Below are positions 25,011 through 32,710 of a DNA stretch of 64,000 nucleotides, one piece after another. Below the pieces are notes generated by a model. That model saw only the letters and a program-made list of their open reading frames with translations, made no database searches and was not told where the DNA came from. Where the stretch lies: contig NZ_CP033365.1 of NCBI RefSeq assembly GCF_013170825.1, positions 5,964,001-6,028,000 of the forward strand, written 5' to 3'. Position numbers and translations under genes: made by a program. The DNA is from Mesorhizobium sp. NZP2298 (lineage in GTDB: Bacteria; Pseudomonadota; Alphaproteobacteria; Rhizobiales; Rhizobiaceae). Position 1 is the first letter of the stretch. Each line of letters begins with the position of its first letter.

Positions 25011-27206
25011 TCAGTCGTCCTTGTCCTTGGGAGCATCCGGCCCCTGGAAGTTGCGGAACGACATCCCGCCCGCGCTCCCGAGATTCTCGATCGGCAGCCC
25101 GAGGTCCTTCATGAGCCCATCTACGAACGCTACCTGGGTGCGGTACTTCATGGCGGAGTTCACGACGCGGTCCGTCATGTTGCCGCCACCCGAGCCGCCA
25201 TTGCCCGCGCCAGCCGTTTCCGAGGGACTGTTGAGGCCTGGCAGTCCATCGACCTGCAGGATCTTGATAGATTCGATATTTTCCATGGGCTTGACCGTCT
25301 CGCGAATAATACTCGGCAGATTGCTGACGAGGTTCTCGTAGATGGCACTCCGCCTGCTGGCGTCCGAACGGGTGTTTTCCGACTCGTTGAGCATGCGCTG
25401 CCCGGCGGCGTCTTTGGCGTAGCGGATTTCGGCTGCGTTGGACTCGGCGATTTCCGCCTGCGCCCTTAGTTCCGTAGCTTCCTTCTCGGCTTTTGCCGAA
25501 GAGACCACGCGTTGGGCGTCGCGCTCGATCCTGGACGAAGACTGGATAAGCTCGATCCGCTTGATGCGTTCGGCCACCTCTTGTTCGCGTGCGCTGTTGA
25601 CCTGCTCTTCCTGTTCAACCTGCTTTTTCAGGGCTTCCGCGGCTTCCGTCTTCGCGTAGGCTTCCTCGATCGACTTGTTGATCACCGCGATGAGCCGTTC
25701 CTTGTCGACGATTTCAACCTCCTTCTGCTGTTCGATCTCATACTTATCGACAAACTTCCGCGCCGCGATGCGCAGCTCATCAATCTGGCGGTTGGCCTCG
25801 ATCGACGCGTCCTGGATTTCTTGGAATGCCTTGGTCTCGGCAAGCTTGATTTTCTGGTTTTTCTCGATCTCGAGTTGCACGATTTCCTCGTCAACCCTCA
25901 AGCGTTCGACGTCGACATCGTAGCGCTTCTGCAGGCGCGCCTTTTCCTGGTCCGCTTCGGCAAGCTCATTGCTGATGCGAACCTCCTTTGACTTCGCCAC
26001 AGCCAGCAATTCAATGGTTTTGTCGGTTTCGATACGGTGTGTCTCGGTGACCCGTTGGCTCTGCAGTTTGGCCTGGTCGATCTCGGCCGATGACGTCGTC
26101 TCAATAATTGACAACTCCTGTCGCGACCGGATTTCCGACTCCTTCACATGCTGCTCGTTTTCGATCCTCTCAGCCTCGACTTCCCGGCGGTTCTGGATCC
26201 GTCGCATCTCGAGCTCGCGGCGCGACATGATCTCCGTCAATTCAGTCTCTTGCTGTTTCTTGATCTCCAGCGACCGCACCTCCGACTGGGTAGTGATCCG
26301 TTCGGAATCAATCAGCCGGTCTTTGGCGATCCGGATCCGCTCGCCTTCTTGCTCGCTGCGAATCCTGGCGTTTTGAATACTGATCGTGGAACTGGACCGC
26401 TCTGCCTCGATTTCCGCCAGCTGGGAGGCCTTGCGGATTTCGATTGCCTGTGTCTGTTCAATGCGGGCGTACTCAAGGTCACGCTCGATCTCCAGAGCCC
26501 GTTGCTCCGTCTCGAAATCCTTGAGCTTGATGCCGATCCGCGATTCGTTTTCGATGCGGTTGCGGAGCTGACGGCGCTCTTCAATCTGCTCGGTCAGCTG
26601 CGTCAGTCCTTCAGCATCGAACGCGTTGGACGGGTCAAATACAGAAATGGCGGTCTGGTTGAGGTTGGTCAGCGAGGCGTTTTCAAGCTCGAGACCGTTG
26701 GAGCCGAGAGTTGTCGCGGCCAGAGCGGCGACCTCGCTCATGTAACGACCGCGGTTGGTGTGGATCTCATCCATCGTCATTGTAGAAGCGATGGCCGACA
26801 TTGCGTCGACGAACCGGCCCTGAACGATCTCTTTTAGCGCGGCCGGATTCTGGGTGCGCTCGCCGAGCGTCCGGGCGGCGGTCGAGACACCGGCTTCCGT
26901 CGGCACGACCCGTACGAAGAACTCTGCGATGATATCGATGCGCATTTTGTTCCTGGTGATCAGGGATTGCTCGCCGAGCCTCCTGATTTCCACCGGGATC
27001 GCGTTCATGTTGACGCGAGTGATGTCGTGGACGATCGGAATGATCAGCGCACCACCGCCCATGACCACTCGCTCGCCCCCGAGGCCGGTCCGGACGAAGG
27101 ACTGATCTTTTGACGAGTGTCTGTAAAGCCAGTGCAGCAGATAGACACCGATCGCGATGATGATCGTTATGAGAATAACGACTGCGATCACATCTGAGCC
27201 ATTCAT
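25011..27206 (-). CDS. Flotillin-like SPFH/Band 7 protein with long coiled coil
   Basis: 731-residue membrane scaffold. One N-terminal transmembrane helix (about residues 6-28) is followed by an SPFH domain (about 30-210; GGERVVMGGGALIIP and QSLITRNKMRIDI are flotillin-like). A highly charged Glu/Arg/Lys-rich coiled coil runs from about 210 to 590, then comes a Gly/Ser-rich tail. The ATG at 27206 is chosen because GGAGG sits 8 nt upstream. Flotillins oligomerise at the inner leaflet and organise lipid-ordered domains. Immediately downstream of a rhodopsin-like gene and upstream of a symporter, it could cluster these membrane proteins; that is inference. The domain layout resembles YqiK-type flotillins. 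Confidence 0.87.
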   Translation of the reverse strand: MNGSDVIAVVILITIIIAIGVYLLHWLYRHSSKDQSFVRTGLGGERVVMGGGALIIPIVHDITRVNMNAIPVEIRRLGEQSLITRNKMRIDIIAEFFVRVVPTEAGVSTAARTLGERTQNPAALKEIVQGRFVDAMSAIASTMTMDEIHTNRGRYMSEVAALAATTLGSNGLELENASLTNLNQTAISVFDPSNAFDAEGLTQLTEQIEERRQLRNRIENESRIGIKLKDFETEQRALEIERDLEYARIEQTQAIEIRKASQLAEIEAERSSSTISIQNARIRSEQEGERIRIAKDRLIDSERITTQSEVRSLEIKKQQETELTEIMSRRELEMRRIQNRREVEAERIENEQHVKESEIRSRQELSIIETTSSAEIDQAKLQSQRVTETHRIETDKTIELLAVAKSKEVRISNELAEADQEKARLQKRYDVDVERLRVDEEIVQLEIEKNQKIKLAETKAFQEIQDASIEANRQIDELRIAARKFVDKYEIEQQKEVEIVDKERLIAVINKSIEEAYAKTEAAEALKKQVEQEEQVNSAREQEVAERIKRIELIQSSSRIERDAQRVVSSAKAEKEATELRAQAEIAESNAAEIRYAKDAAGQRMLNESENTRSDASRRSAIYENLVSNLPSIIRETVKPMENIESIKILQVDGLPGLNSPSETAGAGNGGSGGGNMTDRVVNSAMKYRTQVAFVDGLMKDLGLPIENLGSAGGMSFRNFQGPDAPKDKDD

Positions 27207-27265
27207 TGGAAGATCCTCCACTTAACCGCAGGCGCCGAACAGGTTGGCGCGAAGATTGACAGCCC

Positions 27266-27955
27266 TCAGAAACGTTCCTCGCCGGCGACGGCAAGTACGA
27301 TCATTGAGACGGCGATGAGATTGATAAGGTCAGCGACAGTGTAGAGCACGATGATCGGCGCCACATGTCCCGTGCCGATAACGACATCCACGAAATGCAA
27401 GATCGGGTAGATCGCCCAACCGATGGTCAGGATCAGCCTGATCCAGAAATAACCGAGCCGGATTGGCCGCGTCGACTTGCTGACGGCATCCGCCATCGCG
27501 CCGAAATACATCTCGCCGAGAATGTAGAGCCAGAAGGCGATCGACAGCAGCACGCCAAGGGTTGGATTGAAAATCCGTGCGTCGCCAAGGTACCTTGCGA
27601 GAACCATCAGGATTGCAGCTGCCAGTGTCCGCCAGAAGACACCGACGGGCACTTTTCCCGCGATACTCGCAAAGAAGAACACCGACGCCACCTGCATCGG
27701 TTGAACCACAAACCACGCAACATAGCGCGAAGCCGCACTGAGCTGCTGGCCCGTCAGCCAAATGTTCGATGCAGCGTAGTATTCAATACCCGATGCGAGA
27801 AGCGCGACGCCTGACAGGGCCAGCGGAACCCGCCACCGCTCGGACGTCCACGTCAGGCCCAGCATCGCCAGGGCAGCGGTTGCAAACGTGGCAAGGGTGG
27901 CAACGCTGAGCGCGGTGCTCACAACGGCGCTGGACTGAAAGAGTGTTCCAAACAT
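27266..27955 (-). CDS. Proteorhodopsin-like seven-helix protein lacking the retinal lysine
   Basis: 229 residues, seven hydrophobic helices. Alignment by eye to proteorhodopsin (PR) runs the whole length: helix C RYVAW...P (residues 77-86) matches PR RYIDW...P; RYLGDAR (121-127) matches GYMGEAG; helix F GWAIYP (179-184) is identical; helix G LYTVADLIN (204-212) matches IYNLADFVN. The Schiff-base lysine of helix G is Leu213 (codon CTC at 27317-27319, three changes away from AAG). The proton acceptor Asp97 is Ala80, Thr101 is Val84, the donor Glu108 is Ser91 and PR His75 is Glu58, whereas Arg77, Trp180, Tyr183, Pro184 and Asp209 are kept. It therefore cannot form the usual covalent retinal pigment or pump protons in the PR way. 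An AGGG lies upstream, overlapping the permease stop, 9 nt away. Confidence 0.85.
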   Translation of the reverse strand: MFGTLFQSSAVVSTALSVATLATFATAALAMLGLTWTSERWRVPLALSGVALLASGIEYYAASNIWLTGQQLSAASRYVAWFVVQPMQVASVFFFASIAGKVPVGVFWRTLAAAILMVLARYLGDARIFNPTLGVLLSIAFWLYILGEMYFGAMADAVSKSTRPIRLGYFWIRLILTIGWAIYPILHFVDVVIGTGHVAPIIVLYTVADLINLIAVSMIVLAVAGEERF

Positions 27956-27964
27956 GGGTTTTCC

Positions 27965-29365
27965 CTAAACTTGGGCTCTGATGTCTGGGGCGCGGCCGTA
28001 GAGCGCGACCATCGGCAGGATCAGAAGACCGAAAATGAACTGTTGCCATTCGTATTTGAGCCCGATGCCGATCAGGAAGGCACTCAGGACTTGCAGGACG
28101 AGAACCCCGATCACTGTGTAGCCGTAGCCGCCGTAACCCCCCATAAGCGAGGTTCCGCCGATCACCACCGCAGCCAGGGTTGTGAAAAGATACTGGTCGC
28201 CGACCCCGATGAATCCGCCGCCGCTCCATCCCAGCAGCAGGCATCCTGTCAGGGCGGCCGAGAAGCCGCTTATGGTGTAGGCCACGGTCCAGTATTTGAA
28301 CTCGGAGACACCGATGAGCTTGGCGGAACGGCGATTACCGCCAAGAGCATAAATATACCTGCCAAAGGCGGAATACCGCAGCCCGACAATGACGATAATC
28401 GCAATGACGATCCACAGGAGGATTGTCGGCGGAACGGCTAAACCGAAGGTACGACCGTTCATGGCAGCGAGGTTCTGGAGCCATTTGGGCACTGTCCCAA
28501 AAACATTGCCGCCAAATGACGATCCGATGCTGGTGAGGATCTGGACTAGCCCTGCAATCGCAAAGCCCATGCCGAGCGTCAGGATCAAAGCTTGGCCCTG
28601 CAGTCTGTATGACAGGACGCCGTTGAGGAAACCCAGAGTGGCGCCGATGATCAGCACAAAGACGACTGCCAGCCACGATGGCACGCCGAGCCCGATCAGG
28701 AAGAGCAGCCCGATATTCGAAGACCCGATGACAAATGGGATCGACAGGTCCAAGCCGCCCAGCAGCGCCACCAGCGTTTGGCCAACACAGGCGATACCCA
28801 GGAAAGCGGCAAACAGCAGGATTGCCTTGATATTGGGGGCGGAGAGAAACCCGTTGATCGTGAAGGAGCTGATCACAATCAGCGCCAGCAGGACAATCAG
28901 CCCGATAAACGCGCTCCGGCCGTGAGCGAAACGGTTGCTGACCTTGAACGCGAAGACCAGGATCGCTTCCAGCAGCAGGAAGGCGATCAGGTTGCCAAGG
29001 CTTCTGAAGGACGGGACCGTAGCGGTAATCAGCAGGTACACAATCAGCATCACCGACATGGTGACGATCAGAACCCGGTTACCGGCCCAGACGCCGCCGG
29101 CAGCGGCGGGCGCGCTCCCAGAGTCCAGTGACGAAGGCCGCGGCTCAAATATGACCGCTATGTAGTTGATCAGCCAGAAAAGCACAGCGGCCAGCACGAC
29201 CGTGTAGAGAATGACAATTTGGGCGCTGATTCCCTGCCAGAATCCCAAGCCAAAGCTGATCGCGGCAACTACGAACGTGACCGCCAGGTTAAGCCACACC
29301 AGAGCGCGTGATCGCGGAACAAATAGGCCGCCACTGCGGCTGCCGTCGCCAAACGTCTGGGTCAT
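27965..29365 (-). CDS. CUT2-type ABC permease with extra N-terminal membrane region
   Basis: 466 residues, about 120-140 longer than a usual RbsC-type permease. The first ~165 residues hold about four additional hydrophobic helices and a Ser/Ala/Gly-rich loop. The remaining part is a normal BPD_transp_2 domain with ALLGGLDLSIPF (in place of TGGIDLSVGS), NRRSAKLIGV and the late VVIGGTSLMGG segment. It overlaps the other permease gene by ATGA (29362-29365) and is followed 9 nt later by the rhodopsin-like gene. The two permeases probably form a heterodimer. Confidence 0.87.
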   Translation of the reverse strand: MTQTFGDGSRSGGLFVPRSRALVWLNLAVTFVVAAISFGLGFWQGISAQIVILYTVVLAAVLFWLINYIAVIFEPRPSSLDSGSAPAAAGGVWAGNRVLIVTMSVMLIVYLLITATVPSFRSLGNLIAFLLLEAILVFAFKVSNRFAHGRSAFIGLIVLLALIVISSFTINGFLSAPNIKAILLFAAFLGIACVGQTLVALLGGLDLSIPFVIGSSNIGLLFLIGLGVPSWLAVVFVLIIGATLGFLNGVLSYRLQGQALILTLGMGFAIAGLVQILTSIGSSFGGNVFGTVPKWLQNLAAMNGRTFGLAVPPTILLWIVIAIIVIVGLRYSAFGRYIYALGGNRRSAKLIGVSEFKYWTVAYTISGFSAALTGCLLLGWSGGGFIGVGDQYLFTTLAAVVIGGTSLMGGYGGYGYTVIGVLVLQVLSAFLIGIGLKYEWQQFIFGLLILPMVALYGRAPDIRAQV

Positions 29366-30741
29366 GTCGTGATCCCCACCAATTGTGCGGCCGCCAAAAT
29401 GCCGGCCGCATGGCTTTGCTCGCCGACGACAAGAAACAGGAGCAGGATGAGTGCCGAGACGAACACATAGATGAACGCGCCGAGGCGCACTGATACGGCT
29501 TCAGACACGACCACACGGACCGTAAAGGTAAGCACGGCCAGTATCGCGGCGAAGCCAAAGACGGCCTTTTGAAGCGGGGAAAGGTCGGGCAAAGCGGCTC
29601 CGCTTCCCGATTGCGGGGGCAGCAGCAAATAGCGGGTCAACACGTCCGGATTGGTTTTCAAGGCATCACTGGCCACCGCCGCCACGCCATAGGTATCGCG
29701 GGTACTGACATACAGCATGATCCCGAGAACCACGCAGCCCAGGACGACAAATGCCGCAAAGGGCGAAATGAAATAAAGGTATCGGCCGATAACTGGGACG
29801 AGCAGGGTCAGCAGCAGCGAGAGAACGAGGATTAGCCCATAGAAAAGCTGCGTCACAAACGCTTGCGTCGAGCCGAAATTGAACGTGGCGAGCACATAGC
29901 CGATCAGGAAGAGATTGAGCGCGCCGAGCAGCCCGCCCGCCACGCCACCGCGCCCGCCGGACAGGCTGACGCCCCCGAGTACGAGGGCGGTCACCGCCGT
30001 CAGCGTCATGGTGGTGCCCTGTGTCGGATCTCCGGACGAAATCAGCGCGGTATAGCAGATCGCGCCGAGGCCAACGAAGAGACCGGCGATGACATGGGCA
30101 CCGATCCGAACCACGTTGATGCGCACGCCGCTGGTGTAGGCCGCACGCTCATCGTAACCCATCAGACGCAGGTTTGTGTAGAACGAGGTCATGGTGAACA
30201 GCAACCATGCCGCGATAGCCAGCAATACGATCAGAAGGACCGGTGAAAAGATGGTGTTGCCAAGACCCCAGGACGACATCCAGGCGGGCGCAGTGCCGCC
30301 AGGTCTCGGGAGGATGACGAGGTTGATGCCGGTCAGGGCCAGAAAGCCACTCAGCGCTACAATGATCGGCTGGACACGCACGAATATGATGATGAGCGCG
30401 AAAAAGAGCTGGTAGAGCACGCCGATCCCAAGGGCGACCAGGATGACACCAAAGGGACCCGTCACGATGCCAAGCCCGTTGAGCTTGACGATCGTAACAT
30501 TGATGAAAGCGAGCAGCGGTCCAACCGCCAAGTCGACAGTGCCGCGTCCCGCCACAGCCAGGGCCACAAGGGAGAATGTCGCCAGTATCAGGGGCGCCGA
30601 CACGATGATCGCGCTGCCGAATCCCGATAGCGATACGAGGTTCGGCCCCCTGATGACCGCAGTGCTCAGGAGCAGCGCGATCAGCAGGATCGGGACCAGC
30701 AGGTAGGTGTTTTGGGAGGCCCTGGACTGCGACATTACCAT
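29362..30741 (-). CDS. CUT2-type ABC permease with extra C-terminal membrane region
   Basis: 459 residues. The BPD_transp_2 core occupies about residues 10-310, with VAGRGTVDLAVGPLL replacing the common GGIDLSVGS motif and LVLGGVSLSGGRGG near its end. After it come a further 150 residues with three to four hydrophobic helices and a periplasmic-size loop. It is mirror-like to its partner, whose extension is N-terminal. Start could be the ATG at 30741 or the in-frame ATG at 30735; neither has a strong Shine-Dalgarno. Confidence 0.87.
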   Translation of the reverse strand: MVMSQSRASQNTYLLVPILLIALLLSTAVIRGPNLVSLSGFGSAIIVSAPLILATFSLVALAVAGRGTVDLAVGPLLAFINVTIVKLNGLGIVTGPFGVILVALGIGVLYQLFFALIIIFVRVQPIIVALSGFLALTGINLVILPRPGGTAPAWMSSWGLGNTIFSPVLLIVLLAIAAWLLFTMTSFYTNLRLMGYDERAAYTSGVRINVVRIGAHVIAGLFVGLGAICYTALISSGDPTQGTTMTLTAVTALVLGGVSLSGGRGGVAGGLLGALNLFLIGYVLATFNFGSTQAFVTQLFYGLILVLSLLLTLLVPVIGRYLYFISPFAAFVVLGCVVLGIMLYVSTRDTYGVAAVASDALKTNPDVLTRYLLLPPQSGSGAALPDLSPLQKAVFGFAAILAVLTFTVRVVVSEAVSVRLGAFIYVFVSALILLLFLVVGEQSHAAGILAAAQLVGITT

Positions 30742-30764
30742 TTGTCTTTCGTTGCTAACGCAAC

Positions 30765-31721
30765 CTAGAACTCAATGACCTTCCGGCCCTCGTTGGGCCG
30801 CTCGTTGCGAGACGATGACCGGCTTTCGGAAATGCTCCGCCCCGACAGGGCATTGCTGCCTTGACCGCGCCTTTCCGGATCCGCATTGAGGATTTTCTTC
30901 AGCACGGGAGAGATGACCTCCTTGAATTTCGCCGGGTCTTCCGACGTCGGGAAGTGACCGCCGCCAAAGATGATGCACTCGGAATTCTTGACCTTTTCGG
31001 CGGTACGCTGGGTCATTTCCGGCGTACAGGCGAAATCGTACTCGCCAGTCAGGAAGTAGATTGGCACCTTCCCCGAGATTTTCTGGCACTGGTCGCGGAA
31101 ATCCGAATCGACGCTGTAGAAATAGAGGTCGCCCTTGAAAATGCCCGGGCCGCCCTGCGCGTAGTACCACCAGGTCTCCCACCGGTAATCGTCGGGAGAG
31201 AGCGGCGCCATCAGACCGAACACCGAGGTCGCGACCACTTCGCCACCATGGATGTGGGGGTGATGCAGCGGATCGATCCACCATCCCGGCGAATAGTCGC
31301 AGGCTTCAAGAGCGATGAAGGCAGAAAACTCGCTTTCATAGCGCAGTGCCAGTGCCAGGCAGATGTTGCCCCCCATTGACTGGCCCATCAGGACCGGTTT
31401 GCGCAGATCCAGCGCCCGGCAGAAGGCCACGATGAACTCACAATAGAATTTGGTCGTGAGTTTGTATTCGTCTTCCATCAGATGGAAGTCTGCCGGCGGG
31501 ATCGATTTTCCATGCCAAGGCATGTCGAAGGCGATGACACGGAAATTCTGGCTGATATCGGGATCGCACAGCTGATGCCGGTACTGGCGCCCGTCAGTGC
31601 CGGCGGTATGCAGGCAGACCATCGGAATGCCTTCGCCGTGTTCCTCGTAGTACGTGCGATACGTTTTGCCTTCGCACTGGACATAAACGTAACGCCCGAC
31701 AATCGGATCGTGTGTATTCAT
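30765..31721 (-). CDS. Alpha/beta hydrolase
   Basis: 318-residue alpha/beta-fold hydrolase. An HTAGTDGRQYRH oxyanion region, nucleophile elbow MGQSMGGNIC, Asp in TGEYDFACTP and His in FGGGHFPTSED form a plausible Ser-Asp-His triad. The last ~40 residues are polar, Arg/Ser-rich and probably disordered. It lies between the SCP2-like gene (21-nt gap) and the permease genes (23-nt gap), so it probably acts in the cytoplasm on the imported compound, for example hydrolysing an ester. Substrate unknown. Confidence 0.88.
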   Translation of the reverse strand: MNTHDPIVGRYVYVQCEGKTYRTYYEEHGEGIPMVCLHTAGTDGRQYRHQLCDPDISQNFRVIAFDMPWHGKSIPPADFHLMEDEYKLTTKFYCEFIVAFCRALDLRKPVLMGQSMGGNICLALALRYESEFSAFIALEACDYSPGWWIDPLHHPHIHGGEVVATSVFGLMAPLSPDDYRWETWWYYAQGGPGIFKGDLYFYSVDSDFRDQCQKISGKVPIYFLTGEYDFACTPEMTQRTAEKVKNSECIIFGGGHFPTSEDPAKFKEVISPVLKKILNADPERRGQGSNALSGRSISESRSSSRNERPNEGRKVIEF

Positions 31722-31742
31722 GACAACTCTCCTGCGCTGCCG

Positions 31743-32147
31743 TTAAACTTGTCGCATCAGCGAGAGCATACGCGTCAGCGCCCGCAGATTCTGCCAGAAG
31801 GGGAGCGAATTGCCCTCAATAATCAGCTGCTTGTGCAGCGGATGCGCCATCGCCCAGATGTCGTTGAACATCGGCGGCGGGATTTCCTGGGCAAACTTCG
31901 ACCAAGCGCTGCTCGGAGCCTTGAGCCAAAACTCCACGCCCATATCATTGGGGGTGAGACCCTGTGCAATCTTCTGAATTTTGCCCCCCCGAACATCCAC
32001 CAGATACTCGGTGTCATCGAAACCCAGGACGAATTTGCTCGTAAAAAAACGGCCGACAACCGGCAAGATACGATCATCGTTGACCTTCCTGGCCCATCGC
32101 TCGATCCATTCCAGATCAAAGCTGCTCCTGCTTCCATATCTACTCAT
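31743..32147 (-). CDS. Small SCP2-like protein
   Basis: 134-residue soluble protein. The ATG at 32147 follows GGAGGATCAT, an excellent ribosome-binding site, and removes a long non-coding-like N-terminal extension. The middle reads FDDTEYLVDVRGGKIQKIAQ, then VEFWLKAPSSAWSKFAQ. This strand-turn-strand-helix pattern resembles SCP2 sterol-carrier domains, which bind lipids in a hydrophobic tunnel. The match is by pattern only. It sits between the ATPase-PEBP gene (35-nt gap) and a hydrolase gene (21-nt gap). Confidence 0.6.
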   Translation of the reverse strand: MSRYGSRSSFDLEWIERWARKVNDDRILPVVGRFFTSKFVLGFDDTEYLVDVRGGKIQKIAQGLTPNDMGVEFWLKAPSSAWSKFAQEIPPPMFNDIWAMAHPLHKQLIIEGNSLPFWQNLRALTRMLSLMRQV

Positions 32148-32182
32148 ATGATCCTCCTGATTGGGGAATTCCTGACCCGTTC

Positions 32183-32710
32183 CTAACCGGGCAATGACTT
32201 CTTTGCGGGCCCGTAAACTGCCACGAACGACGCCGCATCGATCGCAACCGGCATCACTGCAGCCGCGAATACCGCGAAATCGGCTTCGGCCGGCAACTCG
32301 ACCTTGTCCACCTTCAGCGCATAGAGCGTGAAGAAATACCGGTGCGCTCGATCCGGCGGCCAAGGTCCGCCGTATCCCTTGCCAAATCCCGGGATCCTGA
32401 ACGTCACGAAGTCGCTGTTGAACTCGACAGCGCCGTGCGGCATTCCCAAGCTCCCGCTCGCCCCTTCCGGCAGTTCCCTAAGTTCCGCCGGAATGTTTGC
32501 CACCAGCCAGTGTGCAAACGAGCGGGGAAAATTAAATGCTTCTGGCAGATCAGGATCGGTGATGGCCAACGCGAAGCTGCGCGTGCCTTCTGGAGGACCT
32601 GACCAAACCAACCTGGGCGAGAGGCGGTTGTCTTCGGCGAACCGGTCGGGGATAACGCGCCCCGGCGCAATATCCGGACAACTCAGTACGAAAGATGGTG
32701 TTGCCGCCAT
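32183..32710 (-). CDS. PEBP/YbhB-like protein from internal start (alternative product of the fusion frame)
   Basis: 175 residues beginning MAATPSFVLSC, the natural N-terminus of YbhB-like proteins. The start is supported by the Shine-Dalgarno at 32717-32724. YbhB/YbcL proteins belong to the PEBP superfamily, whose eukaryotic members bind phospholipid head groups and which here keeps the DPD and HW ligand-pocket motifs. Whether the cell makes the free protein, the fusion or both cannot be told from sequence. No signal peptide is seen in either form, so it would be cytoplasmic. Confidence 0.6.
   Translation of the reverse strand: MAATPSFVLSCPDIAPGRVIPDRFAEDNRLSPRLVWSGPPEGTRSFALAITDPDLPEAFNFPRSFAHWLVANIPAELRELPEGASGSLGMPHGAVEFNSDFVTFRIPGFGKGYGGPWPPDRAHRYFFTLYALKVDKVELPAEADFAVFAAAVMPVAIDAASFVAVYGPAKKSLPG

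Noticed and set aside
27266..27955. Functional light-driven proton pump
   Set aside because: The Schiff-base lysine, the proton acceptor and the donor are all replaced, and no carotenoid or retinal synthesis gene is in the window.
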